Virus record (IMG/VR): IMGVR_UViG_3300048804_000160
Coordinates: 1-54,074 of that record
Origin: a virus
Direction: 5' to 3' (one strand)
Length of the DNA stretch: 54,074 nucleotides
In this document: piece after piece, positions 1 to 7,528 of the stretch
How the letters are laid out: each line of letters starts with the position of its first letter
How positions within the stretch are numbered: position 1 is the stretch's first letter
The notes under the pieces: model-generated
Told to the model about the DNA's origin: nothing
What the model saw: only the letters and a program-made list of their open reading frames with translations
Database searches by the model: none
Program-made: the position numbers and the translations under genes

Positions 1-504
1 TTCGAGATATTTAAATGTATACGGCTGTTTGGCACTACCGTTATCGAAGATTTCATAGTAATAATTTGGAAATTCTTCATATGCTTCGGATTGTGAAAAC
101 ATGTCTGAAAATCCGACTCTTTCAATTGCCACGAATTCCTGTGGATATTCTAAATCATAATTATACTGAGCTGCAAATGGTACGATATTATGCACAGATA
201 ATAAGTTTAGTATTGCTTTATGTAGTGCATAAAATGTTTTTGAGAGATATAGGTCACCATTTGCCATTAATATTCCTCTGGTATTACCCGCAAACCCTTC
301 AAGACTCTTAGGATTTTTATAAACCGGATATTGGTTGTCTGCTTTTCCAATTAATTCGGCATTGATAGGTGTGTTCTGTTTAAGGTCCACGCCTTGATTT
401 TTTGAAAAAACCTTATCAGCAAGTGATGGCTTATTGTCATCCTGCCAATAGTCTTTAACAAAATCTTGTATTTCTTCCCTAATTAATTGTGCTATCGAAA
501 GCAT
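1..504 (-). CDS. N-terminal part of a protein with a capsid-targeting-like tag (3' end outside window)
   Basis: An open frame starts at ATG 504 and runs without a stop to the window edge, so only about 168 residues are visible. The protein begins MLSIAQLIREEIQDFVKDYW. This N-terminus matches those of four other otherwise unrelated proteins here (genes ending or starting at 7011, 42752, 46234, 46687), all with the pattern (L/I)I(K/R)EE near residue 8-11. In T4, internal head proteins carry a short N-terminal targeting peptide that the head protease cuts at (L/I)xE; the tag here fits that pattern, so a virion-packaged protein is inferred. The remainder, with residues such as NTRGILMANGDLYLSKTFYALH, is not recognised. 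A class B promoter lies 14 nt upstream. Confidence 0.75.
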   Translation of the reverse strand, partial: MLSIAQLIREEIQDFVKDYWQDDNKPSLADKVFSKNQGVDLKQNTPINAELIGKADNQYPVYKNPKSLEGFAGNTRGILMANGDLYLSKTFYALHKAILNLLSVHNIVPFAAQYNYDLEYPQEFVAIERVGFSDMFSQSEAYEEFPNYYYEIFDNGSAKQPYTFKYLE

Positions 505-518
505 TTATTGTCTTTCTC

Positions 519-527
519 AATAAATAC
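519..527 (-). promoter_or_regulatory. Class B promoter element (GTATTTATT)
   Basis: Copy of the GTATTTATA-type element, ending 14 nt before ATG 504. Confidence 0.5.
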
Positions 528-534
528 AGTCAAT

Positions 535-936
535 TTAGTCAAATGATAATGTGACTTTTTTTGATTTCTTTCCGCTACCATTACAGGTTGGGCAGGTTTT
601 TGTTCCTGCAGTTGTTTCAAAACTCTGTACCTGTCCCGTACCAACACAAATAGGACAGATTTCTTCTACGTAAAAGTTTGGAAACTTTACTTTGAAATCC
701 GGCATATTGGCTTTTAACCAATCAAATGATAAATCATTGGCGACCATCGTAATGTCTTCAACAACAGTATAATCGCTATCCATACGTCTTTTAAGTTCCC
801 ATGAGTTAGTACCGCTTTGCCATTTTAGGTTGTATGCTTTATCTGTTGCTAAAAGTACCTTGACTTCATGCACAGTATCCGTACAGCCATATCTGAGCAG
901 GTATGTGTGTCCGGGTTTTAAATTTAATTCTTCCAT
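535..936 (-). CDS. DnaJ-type zinc-finger protein
   Basis: 133 residues, ATG start. The C-terminal third holds two CxxCxGxG-type knuckles, CPICVGTGQ near residue 93 and CPTCNGSGKK near residue 115, the signature of the DnaJ cysteine-rich zinc finger (CR domain). There is no J domain, so it is not a co-chaperone as such; a small zinc-binding protein is the safe call. The N-terminal ~85 residues are unrecognised. It heads toward the window's left end in a run with the two small genes upstream (944-1117 and 1114-1341), with a 7-nt gap. Confidence 0.7.
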   Translation of the reverse strand: MEELNLKPGHTYLLRYGCTDTVHEVKVLLATDKAYNLKWQSGTNSWELKRRMDSDYTVVEDITMVANDLSFDWLKANMPDFKVKFPNFYVEEICPICVGTGQVQSFETTAGTKTCPTCNGSGKKSKKVTLSFD

Positions 937-943
937 TTTATTG

Positions 944-1117
944 TTAATCTACAAATCCAATTATTTCTATGGTTTCGGGGTCACAGAGCATTTTGACTTC
1001 TTTACCATCAATAAATACGTACACTACCACTTTGCCTTTGACTTTATTATCTCGGTGATAGGTTCTACCCTCTTTTCCCGTTTTTGTCTTGACGAGATAT
1101 CCCGAATTTATGCTCAT
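944..1117 (-). CDS. Small hypothetical protein, 57 aa
   Basis: An ATG-to-TAA frame of 58 codons, MSINSGYLVKTKTGKEGR at the start and ETIEIIGFVD at the end. Its ATG overlaps the TGA of the upstream gene as ATGA, the usual sign of translational coupling, which is the main reason to accept it. It looks like a small beta-rich SH3-like protein (alternating VVVYVFIDGKEV), but no family is recognised. Confidence 0.7.
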   Translation of the reverse strand: MSINSGYLVKTKTGKEGRTYHRDNKVKGKVVVYVFIDGKEVKMLCDPETIEIIGFVD

Positions 1118-1341
1118 AATACACTTGGCTTTGATAGCGTGTCCTCTTGTCTTTTGCCTGCTACGACAACTACGTAAAACGTCATATTTTGTGGACCGCC
1201 AGCTAATGCTCCGACAGGATGTATTATTTCGTTATAGTAAATGATTTCCCAACCTTCAGTAATTAACTTATTGTAAAATTCCTGTACTGTAATTTCAGTA
1301 TGGGTTTCACTGAATCTCTTGTATCTGACATATTTTTCCAT
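1114..1341 (-). CDS. Hypothetical protein, 75 aa
   Basis: Starts at ATG 1341 (MEKYVRYKRF); the longer frame would need a TTG start inside the promoter region and is not used. A host-like promoter sits 19 nt upstream (1360-1391). The sequence has a hydrophobic strand MTFYVVVVAGKRQ in the C-terminal half. Its TGA overlaps the next ATG as ATGA, so it and the 57-aa gene form an operon. Function unknown. Confidence 0.7.
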   Translation of the reverse strand: MEKYVRYKRFSETHTEITVQEFYNKLITEGWEIIYYNEIIHPVGALAGGPQNMTFYVVVVAGKRQEDTLSKPSVL

Positions 1342-1359
1342 GAGTAAAAATTTAGTAAG

Positions 1360-1391
1360 CAAATATAGTTAATGTCGGCTATAAATGCAAG
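1360..1391 (-). promoter_or_regulatory. Class A (Bacteroidota sigma-type) promoter
   Basis: CTTG, 20 nt, TATATTTG on the minus strand, matching the Bacteroidota -33/-7 consensus TTTG-N19-21-TAnnTTTG. It drives the 75-aa gene operon. It lies back to back with a plus-strand class B element at 1399-1407. Confidence 0.75.
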
Positions 1392-1398
1392 TACTTTA

Positions 1399-1407
1399 GT
1401 ATTTATA
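1399..1407 (+). promoter_or_regulatory. Class B promoter element (GTATTTATA)
   Basis: Plus-strand copy, ending 31 nt before ATG 1439; the spacing is longer than the usual 11-18 nt. Confidence 0.45.
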
Positions 1408-1438
1408 AGAAAATTATTTTATACTTAAATTCAAAGCT

Positions 1439-1603
1439 ATGGCTAAAGATAGAGACGTTAAAGCATTAGAGCATAAAATTGCTGAATTAGCACAGAAAAT
1501 CAGTAATTTTGAAAAATACGATACTTCTAATAAGAAAACAAAAAGTCTAAAAATCTTAAAATTAAAATACGAAACCGAATTAGAGGAAATCCAAACACAA
1601 TAA
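1439..1603 (+). CDS. Small charged, probably coiled-coil protein, 54 aa
   Basis: An ATG-to-TAA frame on the plus strand, divergent from its neighbours: MAKDRDVKALEHKIAELAQK at the start, then a lysine-rich helix ending ETELEEIQTQ. Heptad-like hydrophobic spacing (LEHKIAELAQKI) suggests a short coiled coil. It has its own class B element upstream and a strong hairpin terminator 29 nt downstream, so it is a complete monocistronic unit. Function unknown. Confidence 0.65.
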   Translation: MAKDRDVKALEHKIAELAQKISNFEKYDTSNKKTKSLKILKLKYETELEEIQTQ

Positions 1604-1631
1604 TCGGACGATAATCGGACGATAATATTTT

Positions 1632-1666
1632 AAATCGGTAGAAAAACGGAAGATTTCTACCGATTT
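1632..1666. terminator. Bidirectional hairpin terminator
   Basis: Perfect 13-bp stem (AAATCGGTAGAAA with TTTCTACCGATTT) and 9-nt loop between two convergent genes, with T/A tracts on both sides. Just before it, TAATCGGACGA is repeated in tandem (1601-1623). Confidence 0.85.
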
Positions 1667-2029
1667 TTATTTTATAAACTTGCAGACAAAACCATAATCT
1701 CTATCAAATTCAGTTGAAGATACTCCAAGTTGCTGAATGTATTCAGCATAATTGTCCTTATAGTGCTGAATGAATTCATCAATTATGATAGGAATATCCG
1801 ATTCTTTTTTGACTTTACCCTTAAAATATTTATTTTTAAGAACTACGATAGACCAGGCTTTCCAATCAACAGGTAAATTTGGATGTTTTTCTTGAATATG
1901 TCTAATGCTAATGTCGATGATGAGAGCCATGTACGGCTGATACTGGGGATTCAGTAATTCTAATACAGATGCATATTTTTGTATGTGCGCATTAATTTCA
2001 TCAACGTTTTTATTTGTTAAGTCTAACAT
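1667..2029 (-). CDS. Hypothetical protein, 120 aa
   Basis: Start set at ATG 2029 (MLDLTNKNVDEINAH), which overlaps the GMP reductase stop by 20 nt and is preceded by GATAAAG; the longest frame would overlap by 59 nt. All-helical looking, with no recognised domain. It shares the transcript of the GMP reductase gene and ends at the bidirectional terminator. Confidence 0.65.
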   Translation of the reverse strand: MLDLTNKNVDEINAHIQKYASVLELLNPQYQPYMALIIDISIRHIQEKHPNLPVDWKAWSIVVLKNKYFKGKVKKESDIPIIIDEFIQHYKDNYAEYIQQLGVSSTEFDRDYGFVCKFIK

Positions 2030-3083
2030 ATGCTTTATCAGTAATTTGGCAAATATCGGCTTTTCCAATAAAATCGTTTAATGTCCGGGCATCACTATAA
2101 CTCATTGCATTTCGCAAGTAATGCTCGAAATTTTCAACCCAGCCATTTAGGTGATATTCTACCTTCCTGTATCTCGTAACGCCCTCAGAAGTCTTTAAAC
2201 GGGTCTTTCCCATTGCTTTTTGCGCTTCCTTGGTACTCATGCCTCTGAAATACTTTTTTATTGGATAGCCTTTGTCGAATAAACGATTAGCAAGTTCCTT
2301 GCCAATTTTAATACCATGTACATAATTGTCAGCACAACTTTCTAATGCCTTATTAAAAATTGAACCAATCATCACATAATCAGCACCCAATGCAAATGCT
2401 TTAATAATATCCGCATAATCTTTCATGCCACCATCTGCAACAATGGCAGGGGCAAATTTAAAATCATTGTCATCTTTATGGTCATATACATATAATAATT
2501 TTTCATGAAATACTTCCTGTATTAGTGATGCTAATGGATATCCAACGCCTGATTGTTTTGAAGTTATGCACCCATTGCCATTACCGATGCCTACACGAAT
2601 ATAATCAACGCAATTATTTTCTGCATACCAACGATAAGTTTCTGGATTGGCAATATTACCTACCATTATCGTTACGTCTGGTCTGAATTTTTTTATTTCT
2701 TTACAAATATCTACAATCAGTTTCATATGACCATTGGCAACATCAATAAGAATATTTGCATTTTTATGAAATCTTTGAACGCCAGTAATATGTGTTCGAA
2801 TATTATTTAATCCAAAGCTAACAAAAACGCCACCATCGTCAAGTTTTCCTGCCATAACTTCTTTTGCAAGAAATTGTAAATAAGGGACTGTTCTTGGTAG
2901 AACAACATTAATTTTGTTTTCAAGAAAAATATTCTTATTCTCATAATTTACCACAGTGTCCATTGGTGCAGTAAATAATGGTAATTTACTTGGTAATATA
3001 ATGTCTTTATATCTGCTTGATATGTCACCATGCACCTTGGGGACAATCAGTATATCATCAAAATCAAATTTTATGGTTGTCAT
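2010..3083 (-). CDS. guaC: GMP reductase (IMPDH/GMPR family)
   Basis: 357 residues, the usual length for GMP reductase. It shows the TIM-barrel motifs of the IMPDH/GMPR family in order: DDILIVPK, TAPMDTV, DVANGH (~115), VGNIANPET (~142), the catalytic loop RVGIGNGNGCITSKQSGVGYP with the active-site Cys near residue 172, ADGGMKDYADIIKAFALGADYVMIGS, and FRGMSTKEAQ. GVGYP after the catalytic Cys is typical of GMP reductase rather than IMP dehydrogenase, and there is no CBS insert. The enzyme converts GMP to IMP with NADPH, so here it would turn host guanylate toward adenylate precursors. It sits in a window with other purine and dNTP enzymes. The start is the first ATG; no clear promoter was found in the 190-nt gap upstream. 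Confidence 0.9.
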   Translation of the reverse strand: MTTIKFDFDDILIVPKVHGDISSRYKDIILPSKLPLFTAPMDTVVNYENKNIFLENKINVVLPRTVPYLQFLAKEVMAGKLDDGGVFVSFGLNNIRTHITGVQRFHKNANILIDVANGHMKLIVDICKEIKKFRPDVTIMVGNIANPETYRWYAENNCVDYIRVGIGNGNGCITSKQSGVGYPLASLIQEVFHEKLLYVYDHKDDNDFKFAPAIVADGGMKDYADIIKAFALGADYVMIGSIFNKALESCADNYVHGIKIGKELANRLFDKGYPIKKYFRGMSTKEAQKAMGKTRLKTSEGVTRYRKVEYHLNGWVENFEHYLRNAMSYSDARTLNDFIGKADICQITDKAYVRLNK

Positions 3084-3275
3084 AATTTAAAATAAAAAGA
3101 AGTGTGTTTCTTTGGTAAAAACAAAAGAGATTTCAAAATGAGTCTTGAGACTTGAAGATTGAAATTTAACTACATGACTATCGGAAACTTGAACATTCAT
3201 TGTCATTATCGTTGACCATAGTAGTTGCGAATATCTCAGTATGTCTTAGCTACTCGAAAGCACACTTCAGTTTCT
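3084..3275. other. Intergenic stretch with a weak 39-aa frame
   Basis: 192 nt between GMP reductase and the coiled-coil gene. A minus-strand ATG frame at 3087-3206 (MTMNVQVSDSHVVKF...) could encode 39 aa, but it lacks a promoter element or coupling overlap. No convincing RNA structure was seen. Confidence 0.25.
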
Positions 3276-3773
3276 TTACTTCAGTTCTGTTACAGGCGAT
3301 TCGTCTATTTCTTGTAGGTCTTCACTTGCATCACCCCAAGGAATATCAGTGGTATAATTAAAATTATCGATTTCGTCCTGAACAGCATCAACCTTTTTCT
3401 GAAATCCTACAACTATTTCGTTGCGTTTGGCTTCATCTGTGTGAACCTTATAATCCTTTATGGTATCGCTGTAGCCAATAGACTGCAGACCTTCGACAAC
3501 ACTTACTTCGTTCCAGAAAACAATCATTGCTTTTGCTTCTGAGAGTCTGTAAATTTGCTCTTGAATCGGATGATTGGCTTCATTTATAATGAACTTAAGA
3601 CCAATTAATTCATTGACTTTTGCTTGGAGTTCGGCATATACCTTATCCACATCGAATTTATCGGCACTCGAAGAACCTGCCAGATAAGAATTCTTATTTT
3701 TAATCTGGTCCTTTAGTTTAGCGATTTCACCAACTAATTTTTTTCTTGCTTTTAATGCTTTGTATAGCTTCAT
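3276..3773 (-). CDS. Coiled-coil protein, DIP1984-like
   Basis: 165 residues beginning MKLYKALKARKKLVGEIAKL. The layout (helical hairpin with KLxEAL-type N-terminus, LxxKVNELxxLxxxINEANHP, then a second helix pair) resembles the DIP1984 family of small helical proteins whose function is unknown. The C-terminus is acidic (EDLQEIDESPVTELK). A class A promoter lies 20 nt upstream. Confidence 0.6.
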   Translation of the reverse strand: MKLYKALKARKKLVGEIAKLKDQIKNKNSYLAGSSSADKFDVDKVYAELQAKVNELIGLKFIINEANHPIQEQIYRLSEAKAMIVFWNEVSVVEGLQSIGYSDTIKDYKVHTDEAKRNEIVVGFQKKVDAVQDEIDNFNYTTDIPWGDASEDLQEIDESPVTELK

Positions 3774-3793
3774 ATTTATTTTTATTTAATGAA

Positions 3794-3825
3794 CAATATT
3801 AGTTAAAATTATTGAAATGCGCAAG
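3794..3825 (-). promoter_or_regulatory. Class A promoter
   Basis: CTTG, 20 nt, TAATATTG (one mismatch to TAnnTTTG), upstream of the DIP1984-like gene. Confidence 0.65.
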
Positions 3826-3828
3826 GAT

Positions 3829-4719
3829 TTATAAAATTTTTGTTTTAATACGGAAATCTACTGACCATCCAATTGGCATAAATTGGGGATGCATAGTATC
3901 GATAAAATGATTTCTCCAGAGTTTAACAAATTCTTCGATTTTTTCCTCAGTATCGAGTTTCTGTGCAACATGATATCCGTGGTCGTAAAGAATACGATTT
4001 TCTGCTTTAAAGTCGTAAATTTCTTTTTCGTGCAAAACTTGTAGGTATAAATAAATCTTATAGAGTTGCATATAGTTATAATCGCAAATTGTTTCAAACG
4101 GAATACCAGTATGCTCTGCAATAAAGTATAGCTTTTCCAATTTAACGGCTTCTGCTACTCTGCCATAACATTTAAATAGTGAATGAATTGCGTTCAGTAG
4201 AATTGAATTATCTTTGCCTGCTTCACGTAATTTGCCAGTATATTCACTGTTAAGTTCACCAATAGTTTTAACACCATAAATTCTGGCGATTTCATCCTTA
4301 TAATTATTGGCTTTTTGCTCATATTGTGAGTGAAGTTCATGATTAATAAGAACTACATCATGATGATTTTTTGATTTATAGATTTCGGGGAAATATGTGC
4401 GATAACAATACGGTACAATATGATGCCTCTGCAGACCTTCTTCAATACCGCTTACCACACACCTTGCTTCCCGAATACTACGACCAAATTCTTCGTTGTC
4501 CTCAAAGCCATTACCTTTTGGAATAAAGGTCAATCCAATCATCTTTTTACCGATGACCTTTGCCAAACCTCTTTCAGTATACCACTTGGCTTTCTTTTCG
4601 CCACAGGTGAACATATGTCTTCCAGACGGATGATAAACCTTCCAGTTTTCGGAATTTAAATTCTTGCTTCCGACTTTCAGAATATTATTGCGTTCTTTAC
4701 CTGCGCTAATTTCTTCCAT
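3829..4719 (-). CDS. HNH-type zinc/nuclease-domain protein
   Basis: 296 residues from ATG 4719 (the longer frame needs TTG). Around residues 85-145 it shows CVVSG, then LQRHHIVPYCYRTYFP and HHDVVLINHELHSQYE, the pattern of an HNH-like fold found also at the C-terminus of some exonuclease and viral proteins. The His pair in RHHIVP and the later H...H are intact, so nuclease activity is possible. The C-terminal ~150 residues are helical and unrecognised. Unlike the homing endonucleases here it has no class B promoter and overlaps the nucleotidyltransferase gene by 14 nt, so it is more likely part of that operon than a mobile gene. Confidence 0.65.
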   Translation of the reverse strand: MEEISAGKERNNILKVGSKNLNSENWKVYHPSGRHMFTCGEKKAKWYTERGLAKVIGKKMIGLTFIPKGNGFEDNEEFGRSIREARCVVSGIEEGLQRHHIVPYCYRTYFPEIYKSKNHHDVVLINHELHSQYEQKANNYKDEIARIYGVKTIGELNSEYTGKLREAGKDNSILLNAIHSLFKCYGRVAEAVKLEKLYFIAEHTGIPFETICDYNYMQLYKIYLYLQVLHEKEIYDFKAENRILYDHGYHVAQKLDTEEKIEEFVKLWRNHFIDTMHPQFMPIGWSVDFRIKTKIL

Positions 4720-5710
4720 GATATACAATCATAAATCTATTGAAAATTTCATCACTACTTGAGTCCATAATAAAATCTTCGTAATCATCACCCAAAGCAT
4801 CTTTGAACTTACCAATAGCTTGACCCAATTCTTTTCCTTTAAGGTCGGGAAGCCATTCCATGACGATTTCGCCATTGAATTTATCTGCTAATGCTTTAGC
4901 CAATTCATCCCTTACATCCAAATCATGCAGTTTATACAGTAATTCGGCTTCCGGAAAAGCTGCATCAATGTCGATAAGATACATATCCTTATCTTCTTCG
5001 AAATCGTATTTGGTATTGATGCCATTGTCCTTGATGTAATTCAAGAACAAGTGATATGAACCTCTCTTACGGTTTCTTTTCTTGTCAAGACTCTTCAAAT
5101 TTTCCATTTGAAACATTTCTGAATCAAAGTACTTACCATCAATACAGAATTTGAATATTTCTTCAAGAGTATCAAAACCCTTCAAGTATCTATCATAATC
5201 ATATCCACCGAAGTCAAAAATTTTTCTCGCATCATTGGTGAGTAGAATATTTTCTGAGTTTGTTCCATGAACATTCCTGTACTTATAGAACAAACCTTCC
5301 CAACCATATGATAATCCAAACTTATGGTAAGTCTTACCCATGATATTTCCCAAAGGGTCGTATGAGAAATAAATTAATGCGGTTTCCCATTTACTTTCTG
5401 AAATCGGAATGAAATCAACTTGGAATCCTTTATAGTCGAATGAATAAACTCCACCATTGGCATTGATAGCATTTGGCATAAAAGCATTCTTAATATAATC
5501 TTTCCAATTGATGTTGGTATTTGCCGGAACTTTGATAAGTAAGTCCAAGTCACCGTGGTCTGCCTTGGTACGATAACAAGTAACGACAGAAGTGAATAAT
5601 GTTAAGTCATAGAATACTTTAATACTAAGTTCACTTCCAATTTGAATGAATTCTGCTGTGCTTTTTCTTTCGGTGAATACACCGTACTTATTTAATGCTT
5701 TACCACCCAT
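4706..5710 (-). CDS. Pol-beta superfamily nucleotidyltransferase (CCA-adding/poly(A) polymerase-like)
   Basis: 334 residues from ATG 5710; the longer frame begins with TTG inside a promoter. Near residues 50-60 DHGDLDLLI has the two spaced acidic residues of the nucleotidyltransferase active site, and FQVDFIPI (~100) supplies the third strand carboxylate. The C-terminal LKGKELGQAIGKFK resembles the GxxLGxxL helix of CCA-adding enzymes. None of the tRNA genes here encode CCA, so a tRNA 3'-end role is plausible but unproven; other RNA nucleotidyltransferase functions are possible. A class C promoter is directly upstream. Confidence 0.7.
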   Translation of the reverse strand: MGGKALNKYGVFTERKSTAEFIQIGSELSIKVFYDLTLFTSVVTCYRTKADHGDLDLLIKVPANTNINWKDYIKNAFMPNAINANGGVYSFDYKGFQVDFIPISESKWETALIYFSYDPLGNIMGKTYHKFGLSYGWEGLFYKYRNVHGTNSENILLTNDARKIFDFGGYDYDRYLKGFDTLEEIFKFCIDGKYFDSEMFQMENLKSLDKKRNRKRGSYHLFLNYIKDNGINTKYDFEEDKDMYLIDIDAAFPEAELLYKLHDLDVRDELAKALADKFNGEIVMEWLPDLKGKELGQAIGKFKDALGDDYEDFIMDSSSDEIFNRFMIVYHGRN

Positions 5711-5736
5711 AATAAATTCGTTTTTATAATTATGCA

Positions 5737-5766
5737 ATTATACGAAAATTACGGGAGAATGTTACA
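5737..5766 (-). promoter_or_regulatory. Class C promoter (TGTAACA-N17-TATAAT)
   Basis: CTGTAACATT and CGTATAATTGCAT on the minus strand, 26 nt before ATG 5710. Same two boxes occur at 9306, 17171 and 19446. Confidence 0.65.
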
Positions 5767-5772
5767 GAAAAC

Positions 5773-6090
5773 TTAGAATATTTTAAAAGTAATTTGAGTT
5801 TCTTCAATTTCTGGGTCTGATATTGTCCAATTATCTTCGTCTAATCCATCGAGAAATAATTCAATTGCTTCTTTGTCTTCTTCATATCCTTCTTGTAGAA
5901 GTTCTTCGGGACTTGTTGCTGATGCAAAATCAAATTCAGCATCATCATCGTTGGCTTCAATATCTTGTGTTGCACCGTCTCTGTCAAGGTCATACGACCA
6001 TACTATACAATTACCCTCTAAAATCAAATCTCCTGTTAAATTGCCAAGAATATCTTCTTGTAGTTTTTCGAATAATTCGTTGATATTCAT
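5773..6090 (-). CDS. Acidic hypothetical protein, 105 aa
   Basis: ATG 6090 (MNINELFEKLQEDI) is preferred to an upstream ATG that overlaps a CTATTTATG element. The middle is very acidic (EANDDDAEFDFASA). The N-terminus has an LFE motif, so it might be another short head-protease tag, but this is weak. Function unknown. Confidence 0.65.
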   Translation of the reverse strand: MNINELFEKLQEDILGNLTGDLILEGNCIVWSYDLDRDGATQDIEANDDDAEFDFASATSPEELLQEGYEEDKEAIELFLDGLDEDNWTISDPEIEETQITFKIF

Positions 6091-6168
6091 ACTTATAATA
6101 AATTTACGTAAAATAATTTTTACCATAAATAGAAAATAGTTGTCGAAAAGTCGGATTTACGTGAAATT

Positions 6169-7011
6169 TTATTGAACTTCTGCGGGACTACCGCTTAATT
6201 GTGCAAGTGATTGCTTACCACCTTCTACAAACCAATCAGCGATATCAGAACGTTGATGAACAACATTTAACATTTGGTCGATAACAAGTAGTTTTTCTTC
6301 AGGACTTGATGCTCTAAGTAATGTACTAAGTAGGTCTTCAAGAGGTTTCAGACCATAATCACTTATAAAGCCACCCATTTTACCTTCGGGGTCATTCATA
6401 TAATAATCGAAGAATTGACCTGTCATTGTTTCATAAAGTGTTTCTCTTAGTTGGTCTCTGCTTGGAAGTTCATCACCATATTTATCTTCGATAAAATTTT
6501 TAGCAAATGGATGAACAGTTGTATTACATGGCGAATTATCTTCAGGTTCTTGATATCCCTTTTTAGGATTGCTAAAGGGTATTTCAAGCTGATTTTTATC
6601 AAAAGGTTTATTGTAAACACAATTAAGTTGTTCATCTACCCAATATCCAATATTTTCATCGAATGCTTCTTGGTCGCCCCATTGCGTGTGACCTGCCAGG
6701 TTTGTGAAAATGCTGACTTTCATTGTATTGTTTTTTACAATATCTTCAATCATTTCCAAGCCTCTTGTATCTCTTACAGAACCATAGGTCATATAGTCTT
6801 CCCAAACTTTTTTTAGTCTTGGAAAGGGTATGACGGTCCAAGGAACATGTTTAGTAAATGTTGGATTGTTGTGGTATAGGAAATCATTGAATAGTTCTCC
6901 TTTTAATTCATCATATATTTCAAAATAAGAATAATCAATTTCTTCATCATTGTACGCTTCTTTGAGAAATCTTGTATATTCTTCTCGTATAATTGTCTGT
7001 AAGGACTTCAT
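6169..7011 (-). CDS. Protein with capsid-targeting-like N-terminal tag, 280 aa
   Basis: Begins MKSLQTIIREEYTRFLKEAY, one of five proteins here sharing an (I/L)I(K/R)EE N-terminus followed by an acidic helix. The body (FNDFLYHNNPTFTKHVPWTV..., GHTQWGDQEAFDENIGYWVDEQ, HPFAKNFIEDKYGDELPSR) is not recognised and has no obvious enzymatic motif. By analogy with T4 internal proteins, packaging into the head with tag removal after IRE is inferred. A class B promoter lies 15 nt upstream of the start and a terminator from the lipoprotein gene lies beyond it, so this is a separate late-type unit. Confidence 0.75.
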   Translation of the reverse strand: MKSLQTIIREEYTRFLKEAYNDEEIDYSYFEIYDELKGELFNDFLYHNNPTFTKHVPWTVIPFPRLKKVWEDYMTYGSVRDTRGLEMIEDIVKNNTMKVSIFTNLAGHTQWGDQEAFDENIGYWVDEQLNCVYNKPFDKNQLEIPFSNPKKGYQEPEDNSPCNTTVHPFAKNFIEDKYGDELPSRDQLRETLYETMTGQFFDYYMNDPEGKMGGFISDYGLKPLEDLLSTLLRASSPEEKLLVIDQMLNVVHQRSDIADWFVEGGKQSLAQLSGSPAEVQ

Positions 7012-7026
7012 GAAAACTGAATTTCA

Positions 7027-7035
7027 TATAAATAG
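7027..7035 (-). promoter_or_regulatory. Class B promoter element (CTATTTATA)
   Basis: Ends 15 nt before ATG 7011; first base differs from the GTATTTATA consensus. Confidence 0.5.
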
Positions 7036-7051
7036 TCCGGATATTAACAAA

Positions 7052-7075
7052 AAAAGCCAGATTGCTCTGGCTTTT
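7052..7075 (-). terminator. Rho-independent terminator
   Basis: AAAAGCCAG / CTGGCTTTT stem with a 6-nt loop, followed by a T-run on the minus strand; ends the lipoprotein operon. Confidence 0.85.
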
Positions 7076-7095
7076 ATATTGTCGTATTAAATTAT

Positions 7096-7512
7096 TTATT
7101 GTTTTGTCCAAATCATTGTTGGAGCACCGCCACTAACTTGTGGAGTCCATGTCATTTTTGATTTTCCGTTAGTAACAACATCAAATGTTTGCGTATCTGT
7201 TGGTGTAACTCCATCATTAGGGTCAAAATCTGGTTCGGTAAGTGTAAATGTATTCTTGTCATTGTCTACACTATATCCTGTAGCGGGACAAGTATAACTC
7301 TGCGTTCCTTGCAATAATGTTAATACATAAGTGTCATTAGTTTTTATAATAGCACTAAAACAAACTTTAGCACTACCTTTATCGCCTAATAAAAGGCTGT
7401 CGGATTTCCACGTTCCGATAACAAAATCGGAAAGTGGGGTTTCTTTTTTACAACTAAATCCAATTCCAATTATCAGAATAGTTGCAATACATAAAATTAA
7501 AGTTTTTTTCAT
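7096..7512 (-). CDS. Lipoprotein, lipocalin-like
   Basis: 138 residues. Signal peptide MKKTLILCIATILIIGIGF ends in a lipobox before Cys 21 (SC-KKE). The body starts FVIGTWKSDSL, like Bacteroidota lipocalin-type lipoproteins, and is rich in beta strands (YVLTLLQGT, FTLTEPDF, TFDVVTNGKSKMTW). Acylation and envelope location follow from the signal; the role is unknown. It follows the PEGA-domain gene by 17 nt and is closed by a terminator, so the two are one operon under the class A promoter at 8442. Confidence 0.8.
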   Translation of the reverse strand: MKKTLILCIATILIIGIGFSCKKETPLSDFVIGTWKSDSLLLGDKGSAKVCFSAIIKTNDTYVLTLLQGTQSYTCPATGYSVDNDKNTFTLTEPDFDPNDGVTPTDTQTFDVVTNGKSKMTWTPQVSGGAPTMIWTKQ

Positions 7513-7528
7513 TTTATTTGTTTATAAA

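Noticed and set aside
4420-6139. Plus-strand frames of 79-88 codons
   Set aside because: Antisense to supported genes, with no promoter element or coupling.
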